From positions 1-50,652 of the forward strand of contig JBBSBK010000012.1 of assembly GCA_038251315.1 (NCBI GenBank): a DNA stretch of 50,652 nt. Direction: 5' to 3'. The position numbers were made by a program, and so were the translations under genes. This DNA comes from JBBKXP01 sp038251315 (lineage in GTDB: Bacteria > Pseudomonadota > Alphaproteobacteria > Rhodobacterales > Rhodobacteraceae). Each line of letters starts with the position of its first letter. The stretch's first letter is position 1. The notes below the pieces were generated by a model. The model saw only the letters and a program-made list of their open reading frames with translations, ran no database searches and was not told where the DNA came from. Below, in pieces: positions 15,957-24,092 of this stretch.

Positions 15957-16961
15957 TCAGCCGTCGAAATCGACCTCTTCCATGATCCGCAACGCAGCGG
16001 GCCGATGCCCGGCAAGTTCTGTCAAATCAAGGACATCCGGGGTAAAGCTTCCCCAACTTTGGACAAGTGCGGACAGGGGCGCGCCGGGCAGAACCGGATA
16101 TTCGTTGTTCGCCTCGGCATAAATTCCCTGCGCCCCGGGCGAGACGAGGAACTCCATCAGTTGCACCGCCTCGTCGCGGTTGGGTGCCGCCTTGGTCAGA
16201 CCGACGCCCGAGATGTTGATGTGGGTGCCACCGTCGGCGAAGGTCGGAAATACGATGCGCACCGCATCGGCCCAGGCCGCGCGTTCTGGGTCGGCCAGCA
16301 TCTGCCCCATGTAATAGGTATTGCCCAGACTGATATCGCATTCGCCGGCCCAGATCGATTTGACCTGACCGGTGTCATTGCCCTCGGGTTTGTGCGCCAG
16401 ATTGGCGCGTAATCCTGCCGCCCAGTCGCGGGCCGCATCCTCGCCATCATGCGCGATCACGGCGGCCAGCAGCGCCAGGTTGTAGTCGTGCAGGCCCGAG
16501 CGCGTGCAGATCCGTCCCCGCCACTTCGGGTCAGCGAGGTCTTCGTAGGTTGTCACTTCACCATCCGCGACGCGGTCCTTGCTGGCATAGACGATGCGGG
16601 CGCGTTTGGTCAGGGCGAACCAAAGGTTGTCAGGACTGCGCAGTTCGGGCGGAATCGCTGCCGTCAGAACGCCGCTGTCGACCGGTTGCAGCACGTCGGC
16701 GTCGACGATCTGTTGCAGGTTTGCGATATCGACCGTCATCACAAGGTCCGCTGGCGAACGCGCGCCCTCGGCCTTGAGCCGTTCGACGATGCCGTCCTGC
16801 ACAAAGGCGAGGTTCACAGCGATACCGGTGTCGGCGGTGAAGGCGTCCATCACCGGCTGGATCAGTTCGGGCTGGCGGGTCGTGTAGATGTTCACGTCGG
16901 CCAGTGCGGGCAGGGCGATTGCGCTGGTGGCAGTCGCAAGCAGCAGGGTGCGCAGGGTCAT
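15957..16961 (-). CDS. Iron(III) ABC transporter substrate-binding protein (FbpA-like)
   Basis: Periplasmic ferric-iron-binding protein of 334 residues, normally working with an FbpB/FbpC permease-ATPase pair that is not in this window. A Sec signal peptide (MTLRTLLLATATSAIALPALA) precedes VNIYTTRQPELI. The NTYYMGQ segment carries the tandem Tyr pair that coordinates iron in this family. The ATG at 16961 has GGAG at good spacing; an earlier ATG at 16985 would spoil the signal peptide. A palindrome over the candidate promoter suggests regulation, plausibly by iron. Confidence 0.9.
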   Translation of the reverse strand: MTLRTLLLATATSAIALPALADVNIYTTRQPELIQPVMDAFTADTGIAVNLAFVQDGIVERLKAEGARSPADLVMTVDIANLQQIVDADVLQPVDSGVLTAAIPPELRSPDNLWFALTKRARIVYASKDRVADGEVTTYEDLADPKWRGRICTRSGLHDYNLALLAAVIAHDGEDAARDWAAGLRANLAHKPEGNDTGQVKSIWAGECDISLGNTYYMGQMLADPERAAWADAVRIVFPTFADGGTHINISGVGLTKAAPNRDEAVQLMEFLVSPGAQGIYAEANNEYPVLPGAPLSALVQSWGSFTPDVLDLTELAGHRPAALRIMEEVDFDG

Positions 16962-16987
16962 GGGATTCTCCGGTTCAGGTAGCACGA

Positions 16988-17016
16988 TGTATCCCTGAGT
17001 CTTTTTGTCAGGTCAA
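16988..17016 (-). promoter_or_regulatory. Candidate promoter of the iron-binding protein gene
   Basis: On the minus strand TTGACC (17016-17011) and GATACA (16993-16988) are 17 bases apart, 27 bases before the ATG. The -35 lies inside an inverted repeat. Confidence 0.5.
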
Positions 17017-17032
17017 TACCTGATAAAATCAG
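17008..17032. promoter_or_regulatory. Candidate operator: two overlapping inverted repeats
   Basis: TCAGGT-CAAT-ACCTGA (17008-17023) is a perfect inverted repeat, and CTGAT-AAA-ATCAG (17020-17032) is a second one overlapping it. The first covers the -35 element of the iron-binding protein gene, the position expected for a repressor. The second runs into the mazG stop codon. An iron regulator (RirA, Irr or Fur type) is plausible by context only. Confidence 0.4.
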
Positions 17033-17853
17033 TCAGCCAATCCGCGCTCCGCTTGTTTCATTGCATCCCACATCGCGTCCATTTCGGCCAGATCGCTGTC
17101 GGCGGGGGTTTTGCCGACTGCTGCAAGCGCGTCCTCTATCCCCATGAACCGCCGCGTGAATTTTGCGTTCGCTTCACGCAGCGCGGTCTCGGGATCGACG
17201 CCCAAGTGCCGCGCCAGATTAGCGACGACGAACAACAGATCGCCGAACTCCTCGACCACCTCGGCCTGCGTCAGCGTGTCGCGCGCGGCGACCAGTTCGC
17301 CTGCCTCTTCGACGATCTTGTCGATCACCTGATCGGTCGAGGGCCAATCGAACCCGACCCTTGCCGCCCGCTTTTGCAATTTAATTGCCCGCGTCAGCGC
17401 AGGTAGGCCCAAGGCCACGCCGTCCAGCGTGCGGGCGGCGCCGCGCTCGGCCGCTTTGATCCGTTCCCAATCGGTGGTCTGCTGATGGCTGGATTTATCC
17501 CCGCTTTCGCTGCCGAAAACGTGTGGATGCCGTGTGACCATCTTGTCGCTGATCGCCCGCGTCACGCTGTCAAAGGTAAAATGCCCCGCCTCGGCTCCGA
17601 TGGCCGCATGATAGACAGTTTGCAGCAGCAGGTCGCCCAACTCGCCCTCAAGATCCGCCCACTCTTGTCGCTGGATCGCGTCCGCGACCTCGTACGCCTC
17701 TTCAATGGTGTAGGGGGCGATGCTGTCGTAGGTTTGTTCGATGTCCCACGGGCATCCGGTGATCGGATCGCGAAGTCGGCGCATGATTTCCAGCAGCCGG
17801 GGCATTCCGCCGTCAGGGTCGTGAATCAGGGCATTTGACGTGGCATGGTCCAT
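17029..17853 (-). CDS. mazG: Nucleoside triphosphate pyrophosphohydrolase MazG
   Basis: Cytoplasmic NTP pyrophosphatase, 274 residues, with two MazG repeats as in E. coli. Signatures are GCPWDIEQTYDSIAPYTIEE and EGELGDLLLQ in the first repeat and VVEEFGDLLFV in the second. These acidic residues bind Mg2+. The ATG at 17853 is used. An ATG at 17913 would extend into the divergent amidohydrolase gene's leader and leave no promoter space. A 62-base gap separates the two divergent genes. Confidence 0.94.
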   Translation of the reverse strand: MDHATSNALIHDPDGGMPRLLEIMRRLRDPITGCPWDIEQTYDSIAPYTIEEAYEVADAIQRQEWADLEGELGDLLLQTVYHAAIGAEAGHFTFDSVTRAISDKMVTRHPHVFGSESGDKSSHQQTTDWERIKAAERGAARTLDGVALGLPALTRAIKLQKRAARVGFDWPSTDQVIDKIVEEAGELVAARDTLTQAEVVEEFGDLLFVVANLARHLGVDPETALREANAKFTRRFMGIEDALAAVGKTPADSDLAEMDAMWDAMKQAERGLAD

Positions 17854-17915
17854 TGCGGCGGCTTTCGGTTTGAGGTTTGGTGACAGGGTATTGCCCCGCA
17901 CGAAAGAGTCCATCC

Positions 17916-19097
17916 ATGCCCGTCATCAACCGCATTGCCGATTACGCCGACGATCTGACCGCATGGCGGCGGCATCTGCACCAGCACCCGGAATTGCAGT
18001 TTGACTGCCACCAGACGGCGGCCTTTGTTGTGGACAAGCTCAAGGCCTTTGGCGTCGATGAAATCCACGAGGGGATCGCCACCAGCGGTGTCATCGCGAT
18101 CATCAACGGGCAGGGGCCGGGGCCGACCATCGGGTTGCGCGCCGATATGGATGCCCTGCCGATGACCGAAACGACCGGGGCCGCATATGCCTCGACAGTG
18201 CCCGGCAAGATGCACGCCTGCGGCCATGACGGTCACACGACGATGTTGCTTGGCGCGGCCCGCTACCTTGCCGAAACCCGCAATTTTGCGGGCCGTGTGG
18301 CACTGATCTTTCAACCGGCGGAGGAAGGCGGCGGTGGCGCGGAGGTGATGGTCAACGAAGGCGCCTTGGATCGATTCGACATCGCGCAGGTCTATGCGCT
18401 GCACAATTCGCCGGGCACACCAACGGGGCAGTTCTGGACGACGCCAGGGCCGATCATGGCCGCCGCCGACACGTTCCACATCGACGTGCAGGGCAAGGGC
18501 GGGCACGGGGCCTATCCGCAGGATACCCGCGATCCGGTCATTGCGGCGGTCGCCATCGTGCAGGCGATCCAGACCATCAGTAGCCGCAGCCATATGGCGC
18601 TCGACGATCTGGTGATCTCGGTGACGCAAATCCACACCGGCACGACCGACAACGTGATTCCCGATACCGCCTATATCAACGGCACCGTGCGCACCTTCGA
18701 TACCGCGGTGCAGGCGATGGTCATCGACCGGCTTGAGGCGATCGTGGCCGGGCAGGCAGCCAGTTTCGGGGTGCAGGCAAAGTTGCGATTCGAAAAGGGC
18801 TACCCGCCGACGGTGAACAACGCCGACAAGACCGCGTTCGCCAGCGATGTGGCGCGCGAAATCGCCGGGGATGCAGGCGTTCGCGATGATGCCGACCCGG
18901 AGATGGGGGCCGAGGATTTTTCGTATATGCTGAACGCCCGCCCCGGTGCGTATCTGTTCATCGGCAATGGCGATACGGCGGGGCTACACAATCCGGCGTT
19001 CGATTTCGACGATGCGGCCGCCCCGGTGGGTGCGTCTTTCTTTGCCCGGTTGGTCGAACGGGCGCAGCCGTTGCCCAAAGAGGCCAGACCGACGTAA
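17916..19097 (+). CDS. M20-family amidohydrolase (hippurate hydrolase / amino-acid amidohydrolase type)
   Basis: Metal-dependent hydrolase of 393 residues that removes an acyl group from N-acyl amino acids or related amides; exact substrate unknown. Motifs are RADMDALPM, the metal-binding HACGHDGHTTM, FQPAEEGGGGA with the catalytic Glu pair, and MGAEDFSYM near the C-terminus. The dimerisation domain (about 185-300) includes KGGHGAYP. The ATG at 17916 is preferred; the open frame starts earlier inside the shared leader with mazG. Confidence 0.92.
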   Translation: MPVINRIADYADDLTAWRRHLHQHPELQFDCHQTAAFVVDKLKAFGVDEIHEGIATSGVIAIINGQGPGPTIGLRADMDALPMTETTGAAYASTVPGKMHACGHDGHTTMLLGAARYLAETRNFAGRVALIFQPAEEGGGGAEVMVNEGALDRFDIAQVYALHNSPGTPTGQFWTTPGPIMAAADTFHIDVQGKGGHGAYPQDTRDPVIAAVAIVQAIQTISSRSHMALDDLVISVTQIHTGTTDNVIPDTAYINGTVRTFDTAVQAMVIDRLEAIVAGQAASFGVQAKLRFEKGYPPTVNNADKTAFASDVAREIAGDAGVRDDADPEMGAEDFSYMLNARPGAYLFIGNGDTAGLHNPAFDFDDAAAPVGASFFARLVERAQPLPKEARPT

Positions 19098-19123
19098 ACT
19101 GCAAGCATTTACAGGAGGCTGCT

Positions 19124-19531
19124 TTGAAACGACTCGTTACCATCTGCGCCACTTTGGTCGCTCACCCGGTAGCCGCGCAAGATTACATCACGTTCCAGAC
19201 CCCGTCGCAGAACATCGTTTGCGGCATGTTCGCCGACGATTACCCCGGCGTGCGCTGCGATATGTATCAACTGAACCCCAGTTACACCCAACCGCCAGAG
19301 GACTGCGAATTCGACTGGGGAAGTTCGTTCTGGATCGGTGCGGGTGGTGCCACGGGCGAGTTGGCTTGCGTCAGCGACGCGGTGGGCAATCCGCCTTTTC
19401 AGGTGCTGCCTTATGGGGCAACCACCAGTTTCGGCGGAGTCACCTGCCGGTCAGAGCAATCGGGGCTGACCTGCACCAACGGGTCGGGCCACGGATTCAC
19501 CTTGTCGCGGGCCCGTCAACGGCTTTATTGA
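19124..19531 (+). CDS. Small secreted Cys-rich protein, DUF6636 type
   Basis: A 135-residue predicted exported protein of unknown function. A short Sec signal ends near PVAAQ (residues 15-19). The mature part has evenly spaced cysteines (IVCGMF, VRCDMY, EDCEFDW, LACVSD, VTCRS, LTCTN), enough for three disulfides. It carries LPYGATTSF and GHGFTLSRA, the pattern of DUF6636 proteins. The start is TTG at 19124, supported by a full AGGAGG ribosome site. It stands between the M20 gene and agmatinase with short gaps. Confidence 0.8.
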   Translation: MKRLVTICATLVAHPVAAQDYITFQTPSQNIVCGMFADDYPGVRCDMYQLNPSYTQPPEDCEFDWGSSFWIGAGGATGELACVSDAVGNPPFQVLPYGATTSFGGVTCRSEQSGLTCTNGSGHGFTLSRARQRLY

Positions 19532-19558
19532 CGGCGCAAGAACAAAGTCGGGGGCAGC

Positions 19559-20536
19559 ATGGCACTGGAAGATGCAAAAAAGCAGGTCGATCAGGCGTTT
19601 ACGCGGGTCGGCCAAAAGGGTCTGGCGTTTGAAAACGCATTTGGCGGGGCCACATCGTTTCTGCGCCGCACCTATACCAAAGACCTGACTGGCGTCGATC
19701 TGGCCGTGACCGGCGTGCCGTTCGATCAGGCCGTCACGCATCGTCCCGGCACCCGCTTCGGCCCGCGCGCAATCCGCGAGGCAAGCACGCTTCAGCCCTA
19801 CGACCCGCCCTATGGCTGGGACGGATTCGATCCGTTGAGCGACTTTTCCATCGTCGATTACGGCGATCTGGCGTTCGATTATGCCCACACGCCGAGCTTT
19901 CCGGGGTTGTTGCAGGCCCATATTGCAGAGATTCTGTCCGCTGGGGCAGGGTCGGTGGTTCTCGGTGGCGATCATTTTATCACCTTTCCGATCCTCAGGG
20001 CCTATGCCGACAGATACGGCCCCCTGTCAGTGATCCATTTCGACGCCCATTCGGACCTTTGGGCCGATGATGATTTCGATCGGATCGACCACGGCACGAT
20101 GATGTACAAAGCGGTCAAATCCGGCGTGGTCGACCCCACGCGGTCGCTGCAAATCGGCATCCGCACCCATTGCGACGATTATCTGGGGATGGAATATATT
20201 GACGCCCGCACCTGCCATGAAAAGGGCGCCGCGTGGGTTGTCTCGCGTGCGAAACATCTGGTCGGCAGTCACCCGACCTATGTCACCTTCGATATCGACG
20301 CGCTCGACCCCGCCTTTGCCGCCGGCACCGGGACGCCCGTGTGGGGTGGGCTTGCCAGCTGGCAGGCGGCAGCGATGCTGCGTGACCTTGCAGGCATCAA
20401 CATGGTCGGCGGCGACGTGGTCGAGGTTTCGCCGCCATACGACACCACCGGCGCAACGGCGATTGCCGGGGCGCATGTGGCAATGGATTTGTGCGCGCTG
20501 TTCTGCTGGAACAAGCGGCAGAGGAGCGCGGCATGA
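19559..20536 (+). CDS. speB: Agmatinase (ureohydrolase family)
   Basis: Manganese enzyme that splits agmatine into putrescine and urea, 325 residues. The binuclear Mn motifs are GGDHF, IHFDAHSDL and FDIDALDPA. The loop GTRFGPRAIREAS is typical of agmatinases. A related substrate such as guanidinobutyrate cannot be excluded from sequence. The stop overlaps the next ATG by four bases (ATGA). Confidence 0.88.
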   Translation: MALEDAKKQVDQAFTRVGQKGLAFENAFGGATSFLRRTYTKDLTGVDLAVTGVPFDQAVTHRPGTRFGPRAIREASTLQPYDPPYGWDGFDPLSDFSIVDYGDLAFDYAHTPSFPGLLQAHIAEILSAGAGSVVLGGDHFITFPILRAYADRYGPLSVIHFDAHSDLWADDDFDRIDHGTMMYKAVKSGVVDPTRSLQIGIRTHCDDYLGMEYIDARTCHEKGAAWVVSRAKHLVGSHPTYVTFDIDALDPAFAAGTGTPVWGGLASWQAAAMLRDLAGINMVGGDVVEVSPPYDTTGATAIAGAHVAMDLCALFCWNKRQRSAA

Positions 20537-20973
20537 TCCTGCGTATTCTGGGTGTTCTGGCGCTGATCGTGATTGCCGCCGCTCTTTACGTCCGGCTGGC
20601 CCCGTCCGACCCCGACCGCTGGAACCGCTGGGATTTGCCGGCGATGGGGGCGGGCGATTATCCGATGCCGAATGGCCATATGGTGACAGGCGGCGTCGCT
20701 GGCCCCGAGGTTCTGGCGCAACTCGACGCGATCATTACGGCGACTCCGCGCACCACCCGGTTGGCCGGATCGGTGGACGCGGGGATGGTCACCTATGTCA
20801 CCCGCGGCGCGCTCTGGGGCTTTCCCGATTACACGACGGTGCGTCTGATGCAGGCGGGTGACTCCTGGATGCTGGCGATCTTGGGCCGGGCGCGGTTCGG
20901 GCAATCCGACATCGGCGTCAACAAGGCACGGATCGATGGCTGGCTGTCCGGGATCGCGCTGACCAAGCCTTGA
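20533..20973 (+). CDS. DUF1499 protein with an N-terminal membrane anchor
   Basis: A 146-residue protein. A hydrophobic N-terminal segment (residues 2-20) is probably an anchor or uncleaved signal. The rest resembles DUF1499, with ATPRTTRLAGS and ALWGFPDYTTVRL near the middle and ALWGFPDY followed by an Arg-rich LGRARFGQSDIGVN. Family function is unknown. The ATG at 20533 overlaps the agmatinase stop by four bases, so the two are translationally coupled. Confidence 0.78.
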   Translation: MILRILGVLALIVIAAALYVRLAPSDPDRWNRWDLPAMGAGDYPMPNGHMVTGGVAGPEVLAQLDAIITATPRTTRLAGSVDAGMVTYVTRGALWGFPDYTTVRLMQAGDSWMLAILGRARFGQSDIGVNKARIDGWLSGIALTKP

Positions 20974-21005
20974 CCGGGACGCGGCAATCGGCCACTTGAA
21001 CGCCC

Positions 21006-22060
21006 ATGATACCTGCCGAAAAACTTGCCCAGATCATCGACCGCTTTCAGTTTCTGGAGGCAAAGCTGAACGGCGGCTTGTCGGGTGCCGAAATTGCCGA
21101 TGTCGCCCGAGAATATGCCGAGCTGAAACCCGTGGTGGCGACAGTGGAGAATTATCAGATCTTGGAGGCGGCGATTGCCGAGACTGAGGCTTTGCTGAAA
21201 GACCCCGACATGCGCCGCATGGCCGAGGAGGAACTGCCGGGATTGCGTGACCAGCTTGAGGTGGCGCAGGCCGATGTCCGTCTGGCGCTGCTGCCCAAGG
21301 ACGCCGCCGATGACCGCCCCGCCCTGATCGAAATCCGCCCTGGCACGGGTGGCGACGAGGCGGCGCTGTTCGCCGCCGATCTGTTGCGGATGTATCAACG
21401 CTATGCCGAAGGGCAGGGCTGGACGTTTGAAATCCTTGAAGAAAGCCTGACCGAACTGGGTGGGATCAAAGAGGTCGTCGCGCGGGTTGCGGGTGACGGT
21501 GTGTTCGCCAAGCTCAAGTATGAAAGTGGCGTTCATCGGGTCCAACGGGTGCCTGAAACCGAGGCGAGCGGGCGTATTCATACATCTGCCGCCACGGTCG
21601 CCGTGTTGCCCGAGGCGCAAGAGGTCGACGTGAAATTGAACCGGGCGACATCCGTATCGACACCATGCGCGCCAGTGGGGCGGGGGGCCAACACGTCAAC
21701 ACCACCGATTCGGCGGTGCGTATTACCCACCTGCCGACGGGCATGATCGTCGTGTCGGCGGAAAAATCCCAACATCGTAACCGCGAGATTGCGATGCAGG
21801 TCATGCGCACAAGGCTTTATGATCTGGAACGTCAGCGGATCGACGGCGAACGTTCGGCGGATCGGCGCGCCCAAGTGGGCAGTGGTGATCGCAGTGAACG
21901 AATCCGCACGTATAATTTCCCACAAGGCCGGATGACCGACCACCGGATCAATCTGACGCTCTACTCGCTCAACCAGATCATGCAGGGCGACCTGACCGAG
22001 GTCATCGCCGTCCTTTCCGCCGACGCACAGGCGACCCTGCTCGCCGAGATCGGCGCGTGA
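21006..22060 (+). pseudogene. prfA: Peptide chain release factor 1, reading frame broken by one base
   Basis: RF1 reads UAA and UAG stop codons and is normally essential. The first frame runs from the ATG at 21006 through the domain-2 anticodon motif PET (183-185, in RVPETEASGRIHTS) to about residue 212. There the expected N-P-G-D-I-R-I-D is broken. At 21639-21646 one C is missing, and the coding moves to another frame that continues with the GGQ motif (GAGGQHVN, bases 21677-21700) to the stop at 22060. With one C restored, a normal 351-residue RF1 results. As it stands translation would end at 21746 without GGQ. The downstream part is intact and shows no decay, so a sequencing error or a very recent mutation is likelier than an old pseudogene. 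The stop overlaps prmC by four bases. Confidence 0.9.
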
Positions 22061-22887
22061 CCGCGGCCGAGGCGCTGGTAAAGGCCGTGCGCATCATGGC
22101 CGATGCCGGGGTCGACGGCGCGCCGCGCGATGCCCGCCTGCTGCTGGCCCATGCGCTGGGGGTTGGAGCCGACCGTCTGACGCTGCTTCTGCACGACACG
22201 GTGCCGACCGACGCGCTGGTGCGGTTCGGCACGCTGGTGGCCAACCGGGCCTCGCGGGTGCCGGTCGCTTACCTGATCGAGCGGCGGCAGTTCTTCGGGC
22301 GTGATTTCATCGTTACGCCGGCTGTGCTTGACCCGCGCGGTGATACCGAAACGCTGATCGAGGCAGCGCTGGTGCGCCCCTTCGCACGGTTGCTGGACCT
22401 TGGCACCGGCAGCGGGGCGATTGCGCTCACGCTGCTGGCAGAACGTCCCGGGACCACGGGCATCGCAACCGATGTGTCAAGGGCCGCGCTGGACGTGGCC
22501 GGGCGCAATGCCGCCGGTTTGGGTGTCGCGGACCGGATCGCATTCGCCCAATCGGACTGGTTCAGCCATGTCACCGGCCCCTTCGACCTGATCGTGTCCA
22601 ATCCGCCCTACATCGCCGCGTCCGACATGCAGGACCTGTCGCCCGAAGTCCTGAACGAACCCCGCGAGGCGCTCACTGACGAGGGTGACGGTCTGTCCGC
22701 CTATCGCGCGATCACGACTGGGGCAGGGGCGCAGATGACCCCCGGCGGGCGGCTGCTGGTCGAGATCGGTGCGACACAGGGGCAGACGGTGGCATCGATG
22801 TTCAAGGTGGCCGGATTTGCGCAGGTTGCGGTCACCAAGGACATCGACGGACGCGACCGCTGTGTAAGCGGCGACTGGGCGGGTTAG
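22057..22887 (+). CDS. prmC: Release factor glutamine methyltransferase
   Basis: Methylates the Gln of the GGQ motif in RF1 and RF2 using S-adenosylmethionine. It has 276 residues. The N-terminal helical domain is followed by the SAM site LLDLGTGSGAIALTLL (near 112-127). The catalytic NPPYIAA motif (near 185) marks N5-glutamine methyltransferases. PVAYLIERRQFFGRDF is a family hallmark. The start is GTG at 22057 inside the GTGA overlap with prfA. Both substrates, prfA and prfB, are in this window. Confidence 0.95.
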   Translation: MTAAEALVKAVRIMADAGVDGAPRDARLLLAHALGVGADRLTLLLHDTVPTDALVRFGTLVANRASRVPVAYLIERRQFFGRDFIVTPAVLDPRGDTETLIEAALVRPFARLLDLGTGSGAIALTLLAERPGTTGIATDVSRAALDVAGRNAAGLGVADRIAFAQSDWFSHVTGPFDLIVSNPPYIAASDMQDLSPEVLNEPREALTDEGDGLSAYRAITTGAGAQMTPGGRLLVEIGATQGQTVASMFKVAGFAQVAVTKDIDGRDRCVSGDWAG

Positions 22888-23104
22888 GGCCCGAATCGCA
22901 AAAATTGACGGATTTTTCGTACTTTGCCCTTGCCCTGCAGCGCGTTGCGTGGTTTCTAAACCCCATCGGACGGAATGAACGCATGTTTGCCTCTTCCCCG
23001 GTCAGTCGCCAGAACATCGCAAGGCCCGGTTCAGTCGCAATGGTGCGCAGGGTCACGCAAACAAAGCCTTAGGCCAAAGTCCCAGGCATGACGAAAGCAC
23101 CCAG
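22888..23104. other. Gap between prmC and the DUF4167 gene
   Basis: This 217-base gap holds a short inverted repeat GGTTTCTAAACC (22951-22962) and an AT-rich stretch near 22905-22925 with TTGACG. I find no good -10 partner, no terminator and no coding ORF. The DUF4167 promoter is probably here but I cannot place it. Confidence 0.4.
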
Positions 23105-23812
23105 ATGAGATCTTCCAAGTCACGCTCGCGCGGCAACAAGAACCGCACCAACGTCCGTCCGTCCGGCGGCAATATTATCAACCGGGTGTTCGACAGCTCG
23201 GGCCCGGATGGCAAGGTGCGCGGGACGCCGCAGCAGATCATCGAAAAATACAACCAGCTGCACCGCGATTCGCAACTGTCCAACGACCGGGTGAACGCCG
23301 AGAATTTCTCGCAGCACGCCGAACATTACACGCGCATTCTGGCCGAGGCGCAGCGCGAGGTCGACAAGGTCCGCGACGATCAGGAAAGCCAGAACCGCGA
23401 ACGTCAGGCCGAACGCGACCGCGAACGCAACGACCGGCTCAAGGCGCAAGAGAATGCGTCGAACGATGCAGGGTCGGGCGATCAGCCGCAGGGGCAGCAG
23501 CGCGAAAATTCAGGTGGGCGGGATCAGTCGGGCAACCGTAATTCGTCAGAAGCACGCAACCAGTCCGATGGGCGCGATCAAACCGGTGGCCGCAACCAGT
23601 CCGGCAATCGTGAACCGTCAGCCGGGCAGTCGGGCGACAGCGATTTCGGCTATCACCCCAGCGACGATCAACCCGACAGCGGTCTGGTCGAAACCCCCGA
23701 GGCCAAGCCGCAAGCAGCACAGGCCCCGCAAGCCCCCGCCCGCAAACCCCGCACCCCGCGCAAGCCGCGGGTGCAGGCTGATAACGGTGGGCCAGCTGAG
23801 GCGGCGGAGTAA
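23105..23812 (+). CDS. DUF4167 protein, possible RNA-binding
   Basis: A 235-residue alphaproteobacterial protein. The N-terminal 85 residues form the DUF4167 domain, with a basic start (RSSKSRSRGNKNR) and IINRVFDSSGPDGKVRGTPQQ, then QLSNDRVNAENFSQHAEHY. A charged helix (about 85-118) follows. The long tail is low complexity, rich in Gln, Asn, Ser, Gly and Arg, with repeated D/N-Q-S/T-G-G/N units, and ends Lys/Pro-rich. The basic head and disordered tail suggest nucleic-acid binding, but this is inference. DUF4167 genes lie next to prmC in many alphaproteobacteria. Confidence 0.88.
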   Translation: MRSSKSRSRGNKNRTNVRPSGGNIINRVFDSSGPDGKVRGTPQQIIEKYNQLHRDSQLSNDRVNAENFSQHAEHYTRILAEAQREVDKVRDDQESQNRERQAERDRERNDRLKAQENASNDAGSGDQPQGQQRENSGGRDQSGNRNSSEARNQSDGRDQTGGRNQSGNREPSAGQSGDSDFGYHPSDDQPDSGLVETPEAKPQAAQAPQAPARKPRTPRKPRVQADNGGPAEAAE

Positions 23813-23924
23813 AGCGGACCTTGAGGCCGACAGACCAGGTCTATCAACGCCACCCGACCGATCAGACCTGTCAGCTTGCCGTGGGGTCTGACGTTCCTAC
23901 ATCGACTGCTCTGGTCGAACGGTG

Positions 23925-24071
23925 ATGGCAGGTTTGCAATGGACGACACGTGATCGGGCGAACTTGCATTTCTACGTCGATGACGAAGCGCATCGGGTCG
24001 ATGTTCTTGCGGTGTTTTTCAGCGGTCAGGATCACAAAGAGCATATACTGAAACGCGTCAAAGCGATGTGA
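23925..24071 (+). pseudogene. C-terminal remnant of a RelE/ParE-type toxin
   Basis: A 48-codon ORF encodes NLHFYVDDEAHRVDVLAV then FFSGQDHKEHILKRV. This matches the last strands and helix of RelE/ParE toxins (pattern h-h-F-Y-x-x-D, h-h-A-V-F/h-x-G-x-D-H). Full toxins are about 90-100 residues. A stop in the same frame at 23889-23891 cuts it off from any N-terminal half, and no antitoxin gene is next to it. A short in-frame stretch before that stop (DRSDLSA) could be a trace of the missing part. Likely a decayed toxin-antitoxin module. The rest of the 23813-24092 gap shows nothing else. Confidence 0.55.
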
Positions 24072-24092
24072 ATCGAGGCCGCATGGACTTCC

